Assembly (NCBI RefSeq): GCF_030413595.1
Contig: NZ_CP129238.1
Coordinates: 2,232,001-2,296,000 of the forward strand
DNA from: Planococcus liqunii
GTDB lineage: Bacteria > Bacillota > Bacilli > Bacillales_A > Planococcaceae
Length of the DNA: 64,000 nt
Reading direction: 5' to 3'
The notes under the pieces were generated by a model. The model ran no database searches, was not told the origin of the DNA, and was given only the letters and a program-made list of their open reading frames with translations. Positions 30,177-39,567 of the stretch are shown here, piece by piece. A program made the position numbers and the translations under genes. Within the stretch, counting starts at the first letter, position 1. The number at the start of each line of letters is the position of its first letter.

Positions 30177-31706
30177 TTATTCTTTCGGTTCTTCTTCTGC
30201 TGATTCTTTTGCAGGTTCAGCTTTGATGCCCGCTTCTTCCATCACGATTTTTTTCGCTTCCAAAAGCTGCGGGTCTTCTTCATCGATTTTCTTGCTTAAA
30301 GCTTCCATGATGGCGAATGTGGTATCGCCCGTCACGACGCCTGTCGTTTCCAATTCGTTGTCTTCCTGGAATTGCTCGACTGCATCTGTCAGCTGTTCTT
30401 CAAAAACGCCGTCCACTTTGCCGACTTTATAGCCAAGCGCTTCAAGCATTTGTTCAGCTGTTTTCACTTGTTCGGAAATGGTGCCGTCCTTTATTTCAAG
30501 CGAAGAATCCAGTACTGGCAGGGATGCATATTCCGGATACGCCACTTTCACGTCCGGGGCAATCCCTTTTTCATGGATCCAGTTGCCGTCCGGCGTCAGC
30601 CATTTCGCTGTCGTGAACTTCAAGTTTGACCCATCAGCCATATCATTGGCTGTCTGCACAGTGCCTTTGCCGAATGTGTTTTCCCCAATCAAAGTAACGT
30701 CCGCCGACTCTTTCATGGCGCCCGCTAAAATCTCGGATGCCGAAGCGCTTCCGCCGTCAATCAATAGGGTAACCGGCACTTTCACTTTCGAACCTGACTC
30801 CGCCAAGTAAATTTCTGGTTCTTCGCCTTTGGCCTGCACTTCGAACATTTCTTTTCCTTCGTCAATGAACAAATTGGAAATTTCAAGCGCTGTTGTCAAT
30901 AGACCGCCCGGGTTTTGGCGGACGTCCATGACCATCGCTTTCATTCCCTGCTTTTCCATTTCGCTGATTGCGTCGGTCAATTCCTTCGCTGTGTTTTCAG
31001 AGAAGCTCGTCACTTGGATATGCGCTACGCCATCGCCAATCATTTCCGGATAAACGGTTTCGATTGGAATATCATCCCGCACAATTTTGACTTCGAGCGG
31101 TTCCGCCAAATCGCCGCGCTGGATTGTCAATGTCACTTCTGTTCCTTTTTCGCCGCGGATGAGCATAACCGCTTCCGAAGCACTGAAGCCCTGGATGCTT
31201 TCGCCGTCAACTTTTAAAATTTTGTCTCCCGGTTTCAAGCCTGCTTTTTCAGCAGGAGAGCCTTTAATCGGCGAAACGATATTGATCAGTCCGTTGCGCT
31301 CCTGCACTTCGGCGCCGATCCCTTGGAAACTGGATGAAATGCCTTGTGAAAACTGGGCTGCTTCTTCTTCGTTCATATAGTCGGAATATGGGTCTCCAAG
31401 AGATTCCACCATTCCGTTAATAGCGCCGTTGATCAAAACATTGCTGTCGACGTCTTCAAAATATTCCTGCTGCACTTGATCGTAAGCCGCATATAATTTT
31501 TCAAATTCCCGTCTTTCAGGAGAGCTGACTTCCACTGCCTTTTCGTCTCCAAAAGTTAAAGCAAATACCGTTAATCCGGCCGTACATAGTATCAAGGTGA
31601 AGACAAGCATGATAAAGTAGAATGTTTTCATCCGGATAAAATGGGCAGGCGCTTCTTCTACAGGCGGAATCTGGTCTTGATTTTCGCCTGGACGCTTATC
31701 ATCCAT
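30177..31706 (-). CDS. C-terminal processing protease, S41 family (CtpA/CtpB-like)
   Basis: About 509 residues from ATG 31706 (GTG codons four and five positions upstream are alternatives). A short cytoplasmic tail, one membrane anchor (about 30-52), a PDZ domain (about 120-200, with KAGLKPGDKILKVDGESI), the S41 catalytic core with Ser in DGGSASASEI and Lys in TFGKGTVQ, and a C-terminal peptidoglycan-binding domain (about 410-475). It cleaves proteins outside the membrane; in B. subtilis CtpB acts in sporulation signalling and CtpA in cell-wall homeostasis. The GC-rich acid tail ends AEEEPKE. Confidence 0.95.
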   Translation of the reverse strand: MDDKRPGENQDQIPPVEEAPAHFIRMKTFYFIMLVFTLILCTAGLTVFALTFGDEKAVEVSSPERREFEKLYAAYDQVQQEYFEDVDSNVLINGAINGMVESLGDPYSDYMNEEEAAQFSQGISSSFQGIGAEVQERNGLINIVSPIKGSPAEKAGLKPGDKILKVDGESIQGFSASEAVMLIRGEKGTEVTLTIQRGDLAEPLEVKIVRDDIPIETVYPEMIGDGVAHIQVTSFSENTAKELTDAISEMEKQGMKAMVMDVRQNPGGLLTTALEISNLFIDEGKEMFEVQAKGEEPEIYLAESGSKVKVPVTLLIDGGSASASEILAGAMKESADVTLIGENTFGKGTVQTANDMADGSNLKFTTAKWLTPDGNWIHEKGIAPDVKVAYPEYASLPVLDSSLEIKDGTISEQVKTAEQMLEALGYKVGKVDGVFEEQLTDAVEQFQEDNELETTGVVTGDTTFAIMEALSKKIDEEDPQLLEAKKIVMEEAGIKAEPAKESAEEEPKE

Positions 31707-31776
31707 TTCTTTCACCACTTTCTTAATTGCACTTCAAACTGTATCGATTTTATCAAGCTTTTGAAAAAATTAAAAG

Positions 31777-31801
31777 AAAAAGACTGTCTAGACAGTCTTT
31801 T
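31777..31801. terminator. Palindromic terminator between deoD and the S41 gene
   Basis: AAAAAGACTGTCTAGACAGTCTTTT is here as a near-perfect palindrome: GACTGTC / GACAGTC with A- and T-runs at both ends. It probably ends the deoD transcript, about 125 nt after its stop. Confidence 0.8.
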
Positions 31802-31926
31802 CTCTTTTTATTCCGCTTTAGCGGGCGTCTGGTCTACGCATTGAAAGCGGAAGACCTTTTGCCCGTTCCAGCTTAATTGGTTCAATGATTTCACAGCGGT
31901 CTCAGTCACCCTTTTTGGAGCAGCAC

Positions 31927-32631
31927 TTATTCCTTGATTGCCGCTTCCAGTGCAACGATGATCATGTCATTGAAAGTTGTCTGGCGCTCTTCAGCCGTTG
32001 TCACTTCACCTGTCAGCAAGTGATCGCTTACAGTCAAGATGGACATTGCCTGGCGGCCGTATTTAGCAGCTAATGTGTAAAGAGCTGCAGATTCCATTTC
32101 AAGTCCTAGAATACCGTATTGTGCCCATTTTTCATGCTCTGCATAATCGTTGTAGAACACATCTTCTGTGAAGACGTTGCCGACGCGAAGGTTCAAGCCT
32201 TTTTCCTGTCCGGCGTTATAAGCTTTCAACAGCAGATCGAAGTCTGCAGTTGGAGCATAATCAATGCCGCCAAAAATGATTTCGTTCATTTTTGAATCTG
32301 AGGATGCGCTTTGCGCTAAGATGACGTCACGGACTTTCACGTCTTTATGAATCGAACCGCAAGTACCGACACGGATCAGTTTCTGTACGTCGTATTCGTT
32401 CATCAATTCAGTCACGTAAATCGAAATGGAAGGAGCTCCCATTCCTGTTCCTTGAACTGAAATGCGTTTTCCTTTGTATGTACCTGTGTAGCCAAACATG
32501 TTGCGCACTTCGTTGTAAAGTACAGCATCTTCAAGGAATGTTTCGGCAATGTATTTTGCACGAAGCGGATCTCCAGGAAGTAAAATCGTATCAGCGATAT
32601 CGCCTTTTTTTGCATTAATATGGACGCTCAT
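31927..32631 (-). CDS. deoD: Purine nucleoside phosphorylase, DeoD type
   Basis: 234-235 residues; the second ATG (32631) has GAGG at the better 7-nt spacing. Conserved parts: the phosphate-binding [52 protein letters not shown] (ribose binding) and the catalytic Asp region [10 protein letters not shown]. It is a hexameric enzyme that releases purine bases from (deoxy)ribonucleosides for salvage. It follows a 67-bp gap after the yozE gene on the same strand. Confidence 0.96.
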   Translation of the reverse strand: MSVHINAKKGDIADTILLPGDPLRAKYIAETFLEDAVLYNEVRNMFGYTGTYKGKRISVQGTGMGAPSISIYVTELMNEYDVQKLIRVGTCGSIHKDVKVRDVILAQSASSDSKMNEIIFGGIDYAPTADFDLLLKAYNAGQEKGLNLRVGNVFTEDVFYNDYAEHEKWAQYGILGLEMESAALYTLAAKYGRQAMSILTVSDHLLTGEVTTAEERQTTFNDMIIVALEAAIKE

Positions 32632-32701
32632 CATAAAACCTCACTTTAATTTTAGTCGTTCTTATCATACTGTTTTTTAGCGGCAAGTGCAACGCATTGC
32701 C

Positions 32702-32917
32702 TTAAAGTGCTGTATATTCTTCCCACATGGCATCGAAAGTGGAGGCTTTCATGACCGGATGAGCTTTTTCTTCGATATAACGGGAAAGGTCTTCAAAATC
32801 TTCCGAGCTCTTCGGAAAAGAATGATCCAGGAACATAGCATCCGCAAACCGGGAAAAATCATCCGGCCGGACTTTCCCCCGGTATTTCAAAGCAAACTGA
32901 TAAAAAGAACGTTTCAT
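32702..32917 (-). CDS. yozE: YozE-family small protein (UPF0346)
   Basis: 71 residues from ATG 32917, placed by GGGAGG. The sequence KRSFYQFALKYRGK, then DDFSRFADAMFLDHSFPK and YIEEKAHPVMKASTFD matches the YozE SAM-like fold. No molecular function is established. Its neighbour is the msrB gene, separated by a terminator. Confidence 0.85.
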   Translation of the reverse strand: MKRSFYQFALKYRGKVRPDDFSRFADAMFLDHSFPKSSEDFEDLSRYIEEKAHPVMKASTFDAMWEEYTAL

Positions 32918-33020
32918 TTTCTTCCTCCCTTTGTTGTGCAATTAAGAATGCGCGAGCAGCCGTCCAGCGGTTAAAGCATACTTTTTTTGCCAGACCCCTG
33001 CGCATGGAACCTTTCGAAAT

Positions 33021-33048
33021 AAAAAACCCGGACAGCTGTCCGGGTTTT
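33021..33048 (-). terminator. Terminator of the ypmR-ypmS-msrA-msrB operon
   Basis: CCCGGACAGCTGTCCGGG palindromic stem between A6 and T4 runs, ending four bp before the msrB stop codon. Confidence 0.9.
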
Positions 33049-33051
33049 CAG

Positions 33052-33477
33052 TTATTCAAACAACTGTTTGTATTCGGAGTAACCTTCTGCCTCCAGTTGG
33101 TCTTTGGGCACAAAACGCAAAGCCGCGGAGTTGATGCAATAACGCAAGCCGCCTAAAGAGGAAGGGCCATCCGGGAACAAATGCCCCAAATGCGAATCTG
33201 CAGCCGCGCTGCGTACTTCCGTTCTTCTCATGCCATGGCTTGTATCAAAGCTTTCTTTAATTTCACTGCCTTCAAGCGGTTTGGCAAAGGAAGGCCACCC
33301 GCAATGGGCATCGAATTTGTCTTTTGAACTGAATAACGGTTTGCCGGACACGATGTCGACATAAATGCCTTCTTCAAAATGCTGGTCGTATTCCCCTTGG
33401 AAAGGCGGCTCGGTGCCGTTTTCCTGTGTGACGTGGTATTGCATCGGCGTCAATTTTGCTTTTAGTTCTTCCTTCAT
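33052..33477 (-). CDS. msrB: Peptide-methionine (R)-S-oxide reductase MsrB
   Basis: 141-142 residues from ATG 33477. The catalytic cysteine is in [11 protein letters not shown]; the conserved DAHCGWPSF and [11 protein letters not shown] segments follow the family pattern. The two zinc-binding CxxC pairs of zinc-type MsrB are missing (AAADSHLGH in place of CxxC-H), as in the B. subtilis enzyme. The start overlaps the msrA stop in an ATGA, so the pair is translationally coupled. It reduces the R-epimer of methionine sulfoxide. Confidence 0.95.
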   Translation of the reverse strand: MKEELKAKLTPMQYHVTQENGTEPPFQGEYDQHFEEGIYVDIVSGKPLFSSKDKFDAHCGWPSFAKPLEGSEIKESFDTSHGMRRTEVRSAAADSHLGHLFPDGPSSLGGLRYCINSAALRFVPKDQLEAEGYSEYKQLFE

Positions 33478-34004
33478 GCTTGTCCACCCCAATTTTTTTC
33501 GATAAATCCTGCCCGTCCAGACCCTACGGAATAGCGGTTATAATGGGCAGGGTTTTTCTTATAATAATCCTGATGGTAACCCTCCGCCAAATAAAACGGC
33601 TTGGCTTCCAAAATTTTCGTCGCAATCGGTTTGGAGAACTTTCCTGAATTCTCCAAATCGTGCTTGGATTGTTCTGCAGCGATCCGCTGCTCTTCGGAAT
33701 GGTAGAAAATAGCCGTTTGGTAAGACTGGCCGCGGTCGAAAAACTGGCCCCCTGCATCGGTCGGATCAATTTGGCTCCAAAATACCTCCAGCAATTTCTC
33801 ATATGGAAAAACGTCCGGCTGGAATGTAATCTGGACCGCTTCGTAATGGCCCGTTGTCTCGGAACATACTTGTTCATAAGTCGGATTTTCTACGTGTCCG
33901 CCTGTGTAACCGCTGACCACCGATTCAATGCCTTCATATGAATCGAATGGCTTGACCATGCACCAAAAACAGCCGCCTGCAAATGTCGCTTTTTCTGTCT
34001 TCAT
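33474..34004 (-). CDS. msrA: Peptide-methionine (S)-S-oxide reductase MsrA (copy 2)
   Basis: 176 residues, catalytic GCFWC with Cys12 and Cys15, followed by VVSGYTGG and [10 protein letters not shown]. It overlaps msrB by four bases and lies 15 bp after ypmS, giving a ypmR-ypmS-msrA-msrB order like the B. subtilis yppP-yppQ neighbourhood. Unlike copy 1 (2264-2800) it has additional cysteine [10 protein letters not shown] but a shorter C-terminus. Complementary stereospecificity of MsrA and MsrB explains the coupling. Confidence 0.96.
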   Translation of the reverse strand: MKTEKATFAGGCFWCMVKPFDSYEGIESVVSGYTGGHVENPTYEQVCSETTGHYEAVQITFQPDVFPYEKLLEVFWSQIDPTDAGGQFFDRGQSYQTAIFYHSEEQRIAAEQSKHDLENSGKFSKPIATKILEAKPFYLAEGYHQDYYKKNPAHYNRYSVGSGRAGFIEKNWGGQA

Positions 34005-34019
34005 CCCATCACTCCGTTC

Positions 34020-34601
34020 TTATTGCTGAATGGTAACGCGCAACCGGATATCATCTTCCTCTAAATTGAACGAAGTTGCCTGAACCGAAATGCCGCCATC
34101 CAGCGGAATTTCCGTCAGTTTCAGCAGCACTTGTTCTTCTGCTGGCAAAACATCCATAAATTTGGGAAGATTCACCGAATCCCGTAATAATTTTAACGCA
34201 GATTCGGGTGGAATATCCAGCATGCCAACTTCCACTGATTTTTGGACCAGCAATAAATTGCCGTCTTCCTGCACTAACGGATCAAACCGGAGCAGGATCG
34301 GCAATGGCACTGAAAAGACTTCAATTTCCGTCGATAGGCTGACATCGCCGTTTACCGCTAAAGTCAGTGGAATCGGCGAATTGGCCATTTCCTGTTGGAT
34401 ATACGTGTTGGCAATTCCTTCAAAATCCGCTTTTGTCACATTCAGCACGACTGAATTGCCATTCAACGCTTCTACTGAACTTGCGCTTTCCAAGGAATGG
34501 CCTTTCGCTGGAGTGGTAAGAAAAATAATAAATGCCAGAAGTGCAAGAAGGTTTAATCCCAGCAAGACAAAAAAGGCCAAGCGCCAGACTTTCATCATCA
34601 T
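34020..34601 (-). CDS. ypmS: YpmS-family membrane-anchored protein (DUF2140)
   Basis: About 193 residues: a single N-terminal membrane helix (about 6-29) and an extracellular beta-rich domain with IANTYIQQEMANSPIPLTL and VEVFSVPLPILLRF. This is the DUF2140/YpmS family. A GTG and three ATG codons in a row make the start uncertain by three residues; AGGAAG lies just upstream. It is between ypmR and msrA in one operon, as in B. subtilis. No activity is known; a cell-envelope role is inferred from topology. Confidence 0.85.
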   Translation of the reverse strand: MMMKVWRLAFFVLLGLNLLALLAFIIFLTTPAKGHSLESASSVEALNGNSVVLNVTKADFEGIANTYIQQEMANSPIPLTLAVNGDVSLSTEIEVFSVPLPILLRFDPLVQEDGNLLLVQKSVEVGMLDIPPESALKLLRDSVNLPKFMDVLPAEEQVLLKLTEIPLDGGISVQATSFNLEEDDIRLRVTIQQ

Positions 34602-34607
34602 CACTTC

Positions 34608-35405
34608 CTATTCCTGAAAACTCAACCCGCATTCTTCCATGCGTTCAAGAATCCTGTCTGTCATTAAGTCATATCCTTTGCTGTTTGGATGGAAAAAATC
34701 CGTATGGTACACCAAGTTGTCATTGCCGACAAACAAATCGCTTACCGGCACATAACATGCCAGCGGATCCGCTTCTGTAATTTTCCGCATCGATTCATTG
34801 TAGTCGGAGATGATTTGATCAAATTCCTCCACCTCATCGGTAATCAGAGAAAACGGGTTATAAACGCCGATGGCAATAATGGGGACGGTCGGATTAATGG
34901 ACCGGATGGAAGCGTAGATGTTTTCGTATCGAGTTTCGTATACTTCCAATTCTTCAGTAAACGCGTCGACATTCAACGAAAACAAGTCCCGTTTAACAAT
35001 CCGCATAATGTCATTGCCGCCAATCGTCATGACGACATAATCTGCTTCTGTCAACGGGCCAGTCAATTGCCCTTTTTGGAACATGGCAAGCAGCTGATCG
35101 CTTCTTCGGCCCCTTTTTGCTGTATTTTCCACAATCGCTCCCCGAACACCTGGCCAATCACTGATTTCACTTGCCAACCTGCCGACATAGCCGCCCCGGT
35201 TTTCCGTGTCGCCGACTCCTTGCGACAGCGAATCCCCAAGAGCGGTAATGATCAATGCTTGAGGGACAAAGTTAGGAGGCACTCGATATTCTGTAAAGGC
35301 AACCGGGATGCGCGGTTCCGCTTCGTCATTGCCAAAGATGAAAGTTGAACTGCATCCCGCTAATACAAACAGTGCCAAAACTACGATGAACAGGATGCGT
35401 TTCAA
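34608..35405 (-). CDS. ypmR: SGNH/GDSL hydrolase lipoprotein YpmR
   Basis: 265 residues. The lipobox LAGC (cleavage before Cys18) makes it a lipoprotein outside the membrane. SGNH blocks: GDSLSQG (Ser nucleophile), GGYVGRL, VMTIGGNDI, and DFFHPNSKGYDLM (Asp and His). It is a lipase/esterase-type hydrolase of unknown substrate. It precedes ypmS by only a few bases and follows degV by 30 bp. Confidence 0.92.
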   Translation of the reverse strand: MKRILFIVVLALFVLAGCSSTFIFGNDEAEPRIPVAFTEYRVPPNFVPQALIITALGDSLSQGVGDTENRGGYVGRLASEISDWPGVRGAIVENTAKRGRRSDQLLAMFQKGQLTGPLTEADYVVMTIGGNDIMRIVKRDLFSLNVDAFTEELEVYETRYENIYASIRSINPTVPIIAIGVYNPFSLITDEVEEFDQIISDYNESMRKITEADPLACYVPVSDLFVGNDNLVYHTDFFHPNSKGYDLMTDRILERMEECGLSFQE

Positions 35406-35435
35406 GTTTATCTCCCCCTTTGCTTTAGGAATGGC

Positions 35436-36275
35436 TTACTCTGTATAAAACATAAAGGCGAATGCCCCGACTCCTGTATGTGTTGAAATGACCGGTGTCG
35501 TGTAGTCCATTTTGATATCTGTAAATCCTGCTGCTTCCAGATCTTGTATCAGCGGGTTGGCCATATTAAAACCTTCTGCATGGGCAATACCGATTCCTTT
35601 AACTTGCTTTCCCTGCGTCCGCTCTTTAAAGTCGTTCATCAAATACTGGACGACTTGCTTGTAGCTGCGGGCTTTTGCCACAGGTGTATATTCGCCGCCG
35701 TCCAATGATGCAATCGGCTTGATTTTCAGGAAAGAACCGACCAATGCCCGCCCTTTTCCGATGCGGCCGCCCTTTACCATATTATCAAGCGTATCCAAAA
35801 TGACATAAAGTTTGGTGTTTTTACGTATATGGTCCAGCCGAGAAACAATCTCTTCCATCGTTTTCCCTTCTCTCGCCATATCTGCTGCTTCCAACACTTG
35901 GAAAGCAAGTGCATGTGAAATGTAACGGGAATCGACGACCGTCACGTCTGTATCCGTAAGCTCGGCTGCTGTGCGTGCAGATTCCACGGTACCACTCATG
36001 CCGCCTGTCATATGGATGGACAGCACTTGATCACCGTTTTGGCCCAGGCGGTCGTATAATTCTTTAAAAATGCCCGGTGCCGGCTGCGAACTTTTCGGCA
36101 ATTCCGGACTGTTTTCCATCAATTCCAGAAACGCTTTTGGTTCCAAGTCCACACGGTCAAGATAGGTTTTTCCGCCGATTTGGATGTTTAATGGAACAAC
36201 ATGCAAATCATATTGTTTAATGGCTTCCGGATTCAATTCCGAAGTAGAATCCGTTACGATATGAATTTTCGGCAT
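35436..36275 (-). CDS. DegV-family fatty-acid-binding protein
   Basis: 279 residues. The family pattern is clear: VTDSTSELNP at the N-terminus, YPKSSQPAPG-like LPKSSQPAPGIF (fatty-acid carboxylate contact), MTGGMSGTVESAR and DSRYISHALAFQV. DegV/FakB proteins bind a fatty acid in a buried tunnel and present it to the FakA kinase for phospholipid synthesis. The 74-bp gap before the next gene contains a weak hairpin near 36330-36350. The acyltransferase gene upstream fits a lipid theme. Confidence 0.92.
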   Translation of the reverse strand: MPKIHIVTDSTSELNPEAIKQYDLHVVPLNIQIGGKTYLDRVDLEPKAFLELMENSPELPKSSQPAPGIFKELYDRLGQNGDQVLSIHMTGGMSGTVESARTAAELTDTDVTVVDSRYISHALAFQVLEAADMAREGKTMEEIVSRLDHIRKNTKLYVILDTLDNMVKGGRIGKGRALVGSFLKIKPIASLDGGEYTPVAKARSYKQVVQYLMNDFKERTQGKQVKGIGIAHAEGFNMANPLIQDLEAAGFTDIKMDYTTPVISTHTGVGAFAFMFYTE

Positions 36276-36349
36276 TTCTTCACTCTCCTTATTTCTTATA
36301 TTCCTATAATGGAAAGACCTGAAACGTTGAACAGGTTGGAAAAACAGAT

Positions 36350-37093
36350 CTACTGGAGATCTGTTTTCCTTTGCGCCATCGCCTGGACTTCTGTTTCAAT
36401 TGTCGTTTTGACTTTTTCAATCAGTTGCTTGGCGTCCATTTTTTCAATTTCTTCAGCAGAAATTGGCTCAAGCACTCCGATGGTGACATGCCCGGGCCGA
36501 ATCTGGTTGCTGTTTTTTTCCATAATCTCGGATGTGCCGTGAATGGCAACCGGCACAATCGGCACCCCTGCATCTTTGGCAATGCGGATAAAACCGGATT
36601 TGAAATCGGTCACTCCTTCGCCTTTTGAACGGGTGCCTTCGGGGAAAATCAGGATGGAATGGCCATCTTTCAACTTTCCGACCGTGTCAGCTATCGATTT
36701 ATAAGCGCTTTTCCGGTCCGTCCGGTCCAAAAATACACAATTCATGTCTTCCATATATACCGGAATGATTGGCAGTTTTTTTACTTCTTTTTTGGAAATA
36801 AACCCAAACGGCTTCGGAATTTCCGAAAGCAGAACCGGGATGTCAAAATTGCCTTCGTGATTGGCTACAAGAAGCGCCGCACCTTCCGGTAAATAGTCAA
36901 GCCCGCTCGTTTCTACACGGCTTTTTGTCCGGCCCATGATGCCTTTCGCCCATTTTTGGGGTTCCGTATGGATAAGGGCATCGTAATCCTGCTTGCTCAA
37001 ATGCGCTTTTTGGGCTTGAAACTTTTTCAAATTCATTGCTGCAACCGGCAAATAGCCGAATAAAAACGAGAACGTCCGGAGAGATTTATACAT
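36350..37093 (-). CDS. 1-acyl-glycerol-3-phosphate acyltransferase family (PlsC-like)
   Basis: 247 residues from ATG 37093, eight bases inside dfrA; longer in-frame versions run into dfrA and are not credible. NHEGNFD (H-x4-D catalytic motif), SKKEVKKLPIIP, FLDRTDRKSAY and FPEGTRSKGEG are the acyltransferase blocks, with a short hydrophobic N-terminus. It attaches the second acyl chain in phosphatidic acid synthesis. The position after dfrA mirrors B. subtilis ypkP. Confidence 0.9.
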   Translation of the reverse strand: MYKSLRTFSFLFGYLPVAAMNLKKFQAQKAHLSKQDYDALIHTEPQKWAKGIMGRTKSRVETSGLDYLPEGAALLVANHEGNFDIPVLLSEIPKPFGFISKKEVKKLPIIPVYMEDMNCVFLDRTDRKSAYKSIADTVGKLKDGHSILIFPEGTRSKGEGVTDFKSGFIRIAKDAGVPIVPVAIHGTSEIMEKNSNQIRPGHVTIGVLEPISAEEIEKMDAKQLIEKVKTTIETEVQAMAQRKTDLQ

Positions 37094-37574
37094 GGCGGTT
37101 TTCCCGTTCCAGCACCAAGTAAACAAAGCGGATATCGCCCGAAACCTGCTCTTCCGATTCAGAAACGGCTGTCCATTCCGGACCGTATTCCGGAAAGAAT
37201 GTATCTCCGTCAAATTCCTGTTTGATGAGTGTGATATATAGGCGGTCTGCTTGCGGGAGGATGGTCCGGAAGATTTGTTCTCCGCCGATGACCATCACTT
37301 CTTCATGCTGTTCTTCCGCGAGCCGGACCGCCTCATCCAAAGTATGGACGACGTCGATTCCGTCTGCCCGGTATTCCGGGTTGCGGGTCACCACGATATT
37401 GCGCCGCTTCGGCAGCGGACGCCCGATCGATTCGTACGTATTGCGCCCCATCACAATTCCTTTGCCGATGGTGTGTTTTTTGAAATAAGCCAGGTCTTCC
37501 GGAATATGCCAAGGCAACTGATTGTCTTTGCCAATTACCCGGTTTGGATCGTGTGCCACCATTAGTGAAATCAT
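37086..37574 (-). CDS. dfrA: Dihydrofolate reductase
   Basis: 162 residues with the family sequence VAHDPNRVIGKDNQLPWHIPEDLAYFKKHT (folate site Trp and Glu), GRNTYESIGRPLPKRRNI (NADPH binding) and VIGGEQIF. It regenerates tetrahydrofolate consumed by ThyA, whose gene is 12 bp upstream on the same strand. It overlaps the plsC-like gene by 8 bp. Trimethoprim sensitivity cannot be told from this. Confidence 0.97.
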   Translation of the reverse strand: MISLMVAHDPNRVIGKDNQLPWHIPEDLAYFKKHTIGKGIVMGRNTYESIGRPLPKRRNIVVTRNPEYRADGIDVVHTLDEAVRLAEEQHEEVMVIGGEQIFRTILPQADRLYITLIKQEFDGDTFFPEYGPEWTAVSESEEQVSGDIRFVYLVLERENRHV

Positions 37575-37586
37575 GTAAATTCCCCC

Positions 37587-38531
37587 TTAAACTGCAACAG
37601 GCGCTTTGATGCGCGGATGCGGGTCATAGCCCTCAATCGTAATGTCTGCCAGCTCCAAATCAAAAATCGACGCCACGTCTTCATTGATTTTCACGGTCGG
37701 CAATTTTCTTGGTTCTCTGGATAACTGTTCCGTCACTTGGTCAATGTGGTTCGCATACAAATGCGTATCTCCTGTTGTGTGGACAAAATCGCCCACTTCA
37801 AGACCGCATTCGCGGGCAATCAAATGCGTCAACAAAGCGTAGGACGCTATATTGAACGGCACGCCCAAAAAGACATCGGCGCTGCGCTGATATAATTGGC
37901 AGGATAACTTGCCGTCTGCGACATAAAACTGGAACATGATGTGGCATGGCGGAAGCGCCATGTCGTCGATAAACTCCGGGTTCCAGGCCGTCACCAGGTG
38001 GCGCCGTGAATCCGGGTTCTTTTTGATCGATTCGATGACATTTTTCAGCTGGTCGATCGTGCCGCCGTCGGTTTTCGCCCAAGAACGCCATTGCTTGCCG
38101 TAAACCGGCCCAAGATCCCCGTATTTTTCAGCGAATCCGTCTTCAGTCAAAATCTTTTCTTGGAACAGCGCCATTTGCTCTTTATAACGTTCGGCAAATT
38201 CGGGATCTTTCTGCGACCGTCTTCCGAAATCGGCCATGTCCGGCCCTTCGTATTCATCGCTTTCCACCCACTGGGCAAACGCCCATTCATCCCAAATGTG
38301 ATTGTTTTCTTCCAATAAAGTTTTCACGTTTGTATCGCCTTTGATAAACCAAAGCAATTCCGAAACGATCAAGCGAAACGCCGTTTTTTTCGTGGTCATC
38401 AATGGAAAGCCCTCATTTAAGTCAAAGCGCATCTGGTGGCCGAACACACTCAAGGTGCCTGTACCGGTCCGATCTTCCTTTTTCGCGCCATTATGTAAGA
38501 TATGCTGGCATAATTCTAAGTATTGTTTCAT
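37587..38531 (-). CDS. thyA: Thymidylate synthase
   Basis: 314 residues with the nucleophile Cys196 in [11 protein letters not shown], the phosphate-binding [10 protein letters not shown], and the folate region [12 protein letters not shown]. It has the roughly 50-residue insertion (about 88-140) of the Lactobacillus casei-type enzyme, unlike the shorter 264-279-residue B. subtilis enzymes. It methylates dUMP using methylene-tetrahydrofolate and starts the thyA-dfrA-acyltransferase operon. Confidence 0.97.
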   Translation of the reverse strand: MKQYLELCQHILHNGAKKEDRTGTGTLSVFGHQMRFDLNEGFPLMTTKKTAFRLIVSELLWFIKGDTNVKTLLEENNHIWDEWAFAQWVESDEYEGPDMADFGRRSQKDPEFAERYKEQMALFQEKILTEDGFAEKYGDLGPVYGKQWRSWAKTDGGTIDQLKNVIESIKKNPDSRRHLVTAWNPEFIDDMALPPCHIMFQFYVADGKLSCQLYQRSADVFLGVPFNIASYALLTHLIARECGLEVGDFVHTTGDTHLYANHIDQVTEQLSREPRKLPTVKINEDVASIFDLELADITIEGYDPHPRIKAPVAV

Positions 38532-38573
38532 TTTTATTCGCCTCCATTATTATGTTTATCATAACAAAAACAC

Positions 38574-38605
38574 ACAAAAAAAACCGTTACAAATGTAACG
38601 GTTTT
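38574..38605 (-). terminator. Terminator of ypjP
   Basis: AAAACCGTTACA / TGTAACGGTTTT stem with an A9 run on the left (T-run on the minus strand), about 30 bp after the ypjP stop codon. Confidence 0.88.
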
Positions 38606-38636
38606 AAGAAGCTGCCAATATTGAACATTCCTGCTT

Positions 38637-39233
38637 TTACGAAAGCCATTTAGGCGGTGTGTTTTTAGACCAGTAAATATCCCCAAGGGCAATGTGCTTT
38701 TGGAAATTGTCTTCCGCCACATGGTAATGGAAGTTAAAGAAAAAGCCTTCGAGCGGTTTTTTCTCGGTTCTTACATGAAAGCGGATGGCATCTTTTGAAG
38801 TTTCTGTGTCGTAAATGTGAAAAATCTTTTCCGAATAATCGCCGGAAGGTTTTTCGGAGATTGCCAGCTTGCGTAAAGTTTCAGTATCCATGCCGGCAAA
38901 GTGCAAATCGATTGCCCGCTGGATATTCGGCAAAATAGCCGTCTCAAATTCATCTTGGATGACCGGTCCGATTTTCGTTCCGAATTTCAAGTATGCCTGT
39001 TCTTCGGCCGCTTTATGAACGGTATCCAGGATTGAAGGATGGGTATCGTAATAAAGTTCACTCGGATCGATCCAGTCAAAGCTGTATTGTTTGTCATTGC
39101 CAGTCGATGCATGCGAATTGCTGTGCGCTTTTTCATCTAATAAAGTTTCCCAAATCAGATGGTTGGGGGTAATCACTCCCAAGGTCAAAACAGCAACTGC
39201 AATCATCAAAGACTTTTGCCACCACTTCTTCAT
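38637..39233 (-). CDS. ypjP: YpjP-like exported protein
   Basis: 198 residues from ATG 39233 (AGGGTGAT upstream). A signal-like hydrophobic N-terminus (about 5-22) is followed by an alpha-beta domain with SFDWIDPSELYYD, FHYHVAEDNFQKHIALGDIYW and the final PPKWLS. B. subtilis YpjP lies at the same place beside thyB/dfrA. No function is known. Confidence 0.83.
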   Translation of the reverse strand: MKKWWQKSLMIAVAVLTLGVITPNHLIWETLLDEKAHSNSHASTGNDKQYSFDWIDPSELYYDTHPSILDTVHKAAEEQAYLKFGTKIGPVIQDEFETAILPNIQRAIDLHFAGMDTETLRKLAISEKPSGDYSEKIFHIYDTETSKDAIRFHVRTEKKPLEGFFFNFHYHVAEDNFQKHIALGDIYWSKNTPPKWLS

Positions 39234-39379
39234 CCCTATCACCCTCAATTTTGAACAATTTATTAACACGTTTTGTAATTTATACGAATTTCGTGTGTAA
39301 AGGTTTCATCTTCTTGAAATTCATTGTACAATAATAGTAATCATTTAGCTCTGTTTTTTTGAAAAAGGAGGATTTTTTC

Positions 39380-39457
39380 ATGGATGCTTCATTGCTTATC
39401 GGTATTGGACTATTATTTTTGCTTGGATATTTAGCTTCATTGAGCTTCACAGACTGA
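39380..39457 (+). CDS. 25-residue hydrophobic mini-protein
   Basis: ATG 39380 to TGA 39455-39457, with a near-ideal AAAGGAGG nine nt upstream. The product is MDASLL then a Leu/Ile/Gly-rich membrane-spanning segment (about residues 5-20) ending SLSFTD. The bidirectional terminator at 39484 follows 27 nt later, and a TACAAT -10 candidate is at 39327-39332. It is plausible as a single-helix membrane peptide, either a regulator of a membrane complex or a type I toxin-like peptide; no antisense RNA promoter was recognised. Confidence 0.6.
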   Translation: MDASLLIGIGLLFLLGYLASLSFTD

Positions 39458-39483
39458 AGACTTCTTCCAGTTCGCTGGAAAAC

Positions 39484-39514
39484 AAAAAAGGCAGCCCTCG
39501 GGCTGCCTTTTTTT
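39484..39514. terminator. Bidirectional terminator (mini-gene and ypiP)
   Basis: AAAAAAGGCAGCC / GGCTGCCTTTTTT stem with runs on both sides. Confidence 0.9.
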
Positions 39515-39567
39515 ATTATCCCGCAATATTGGTTTAAGCTTATCATCTGAAGCGGCGTTGGCCGCAT

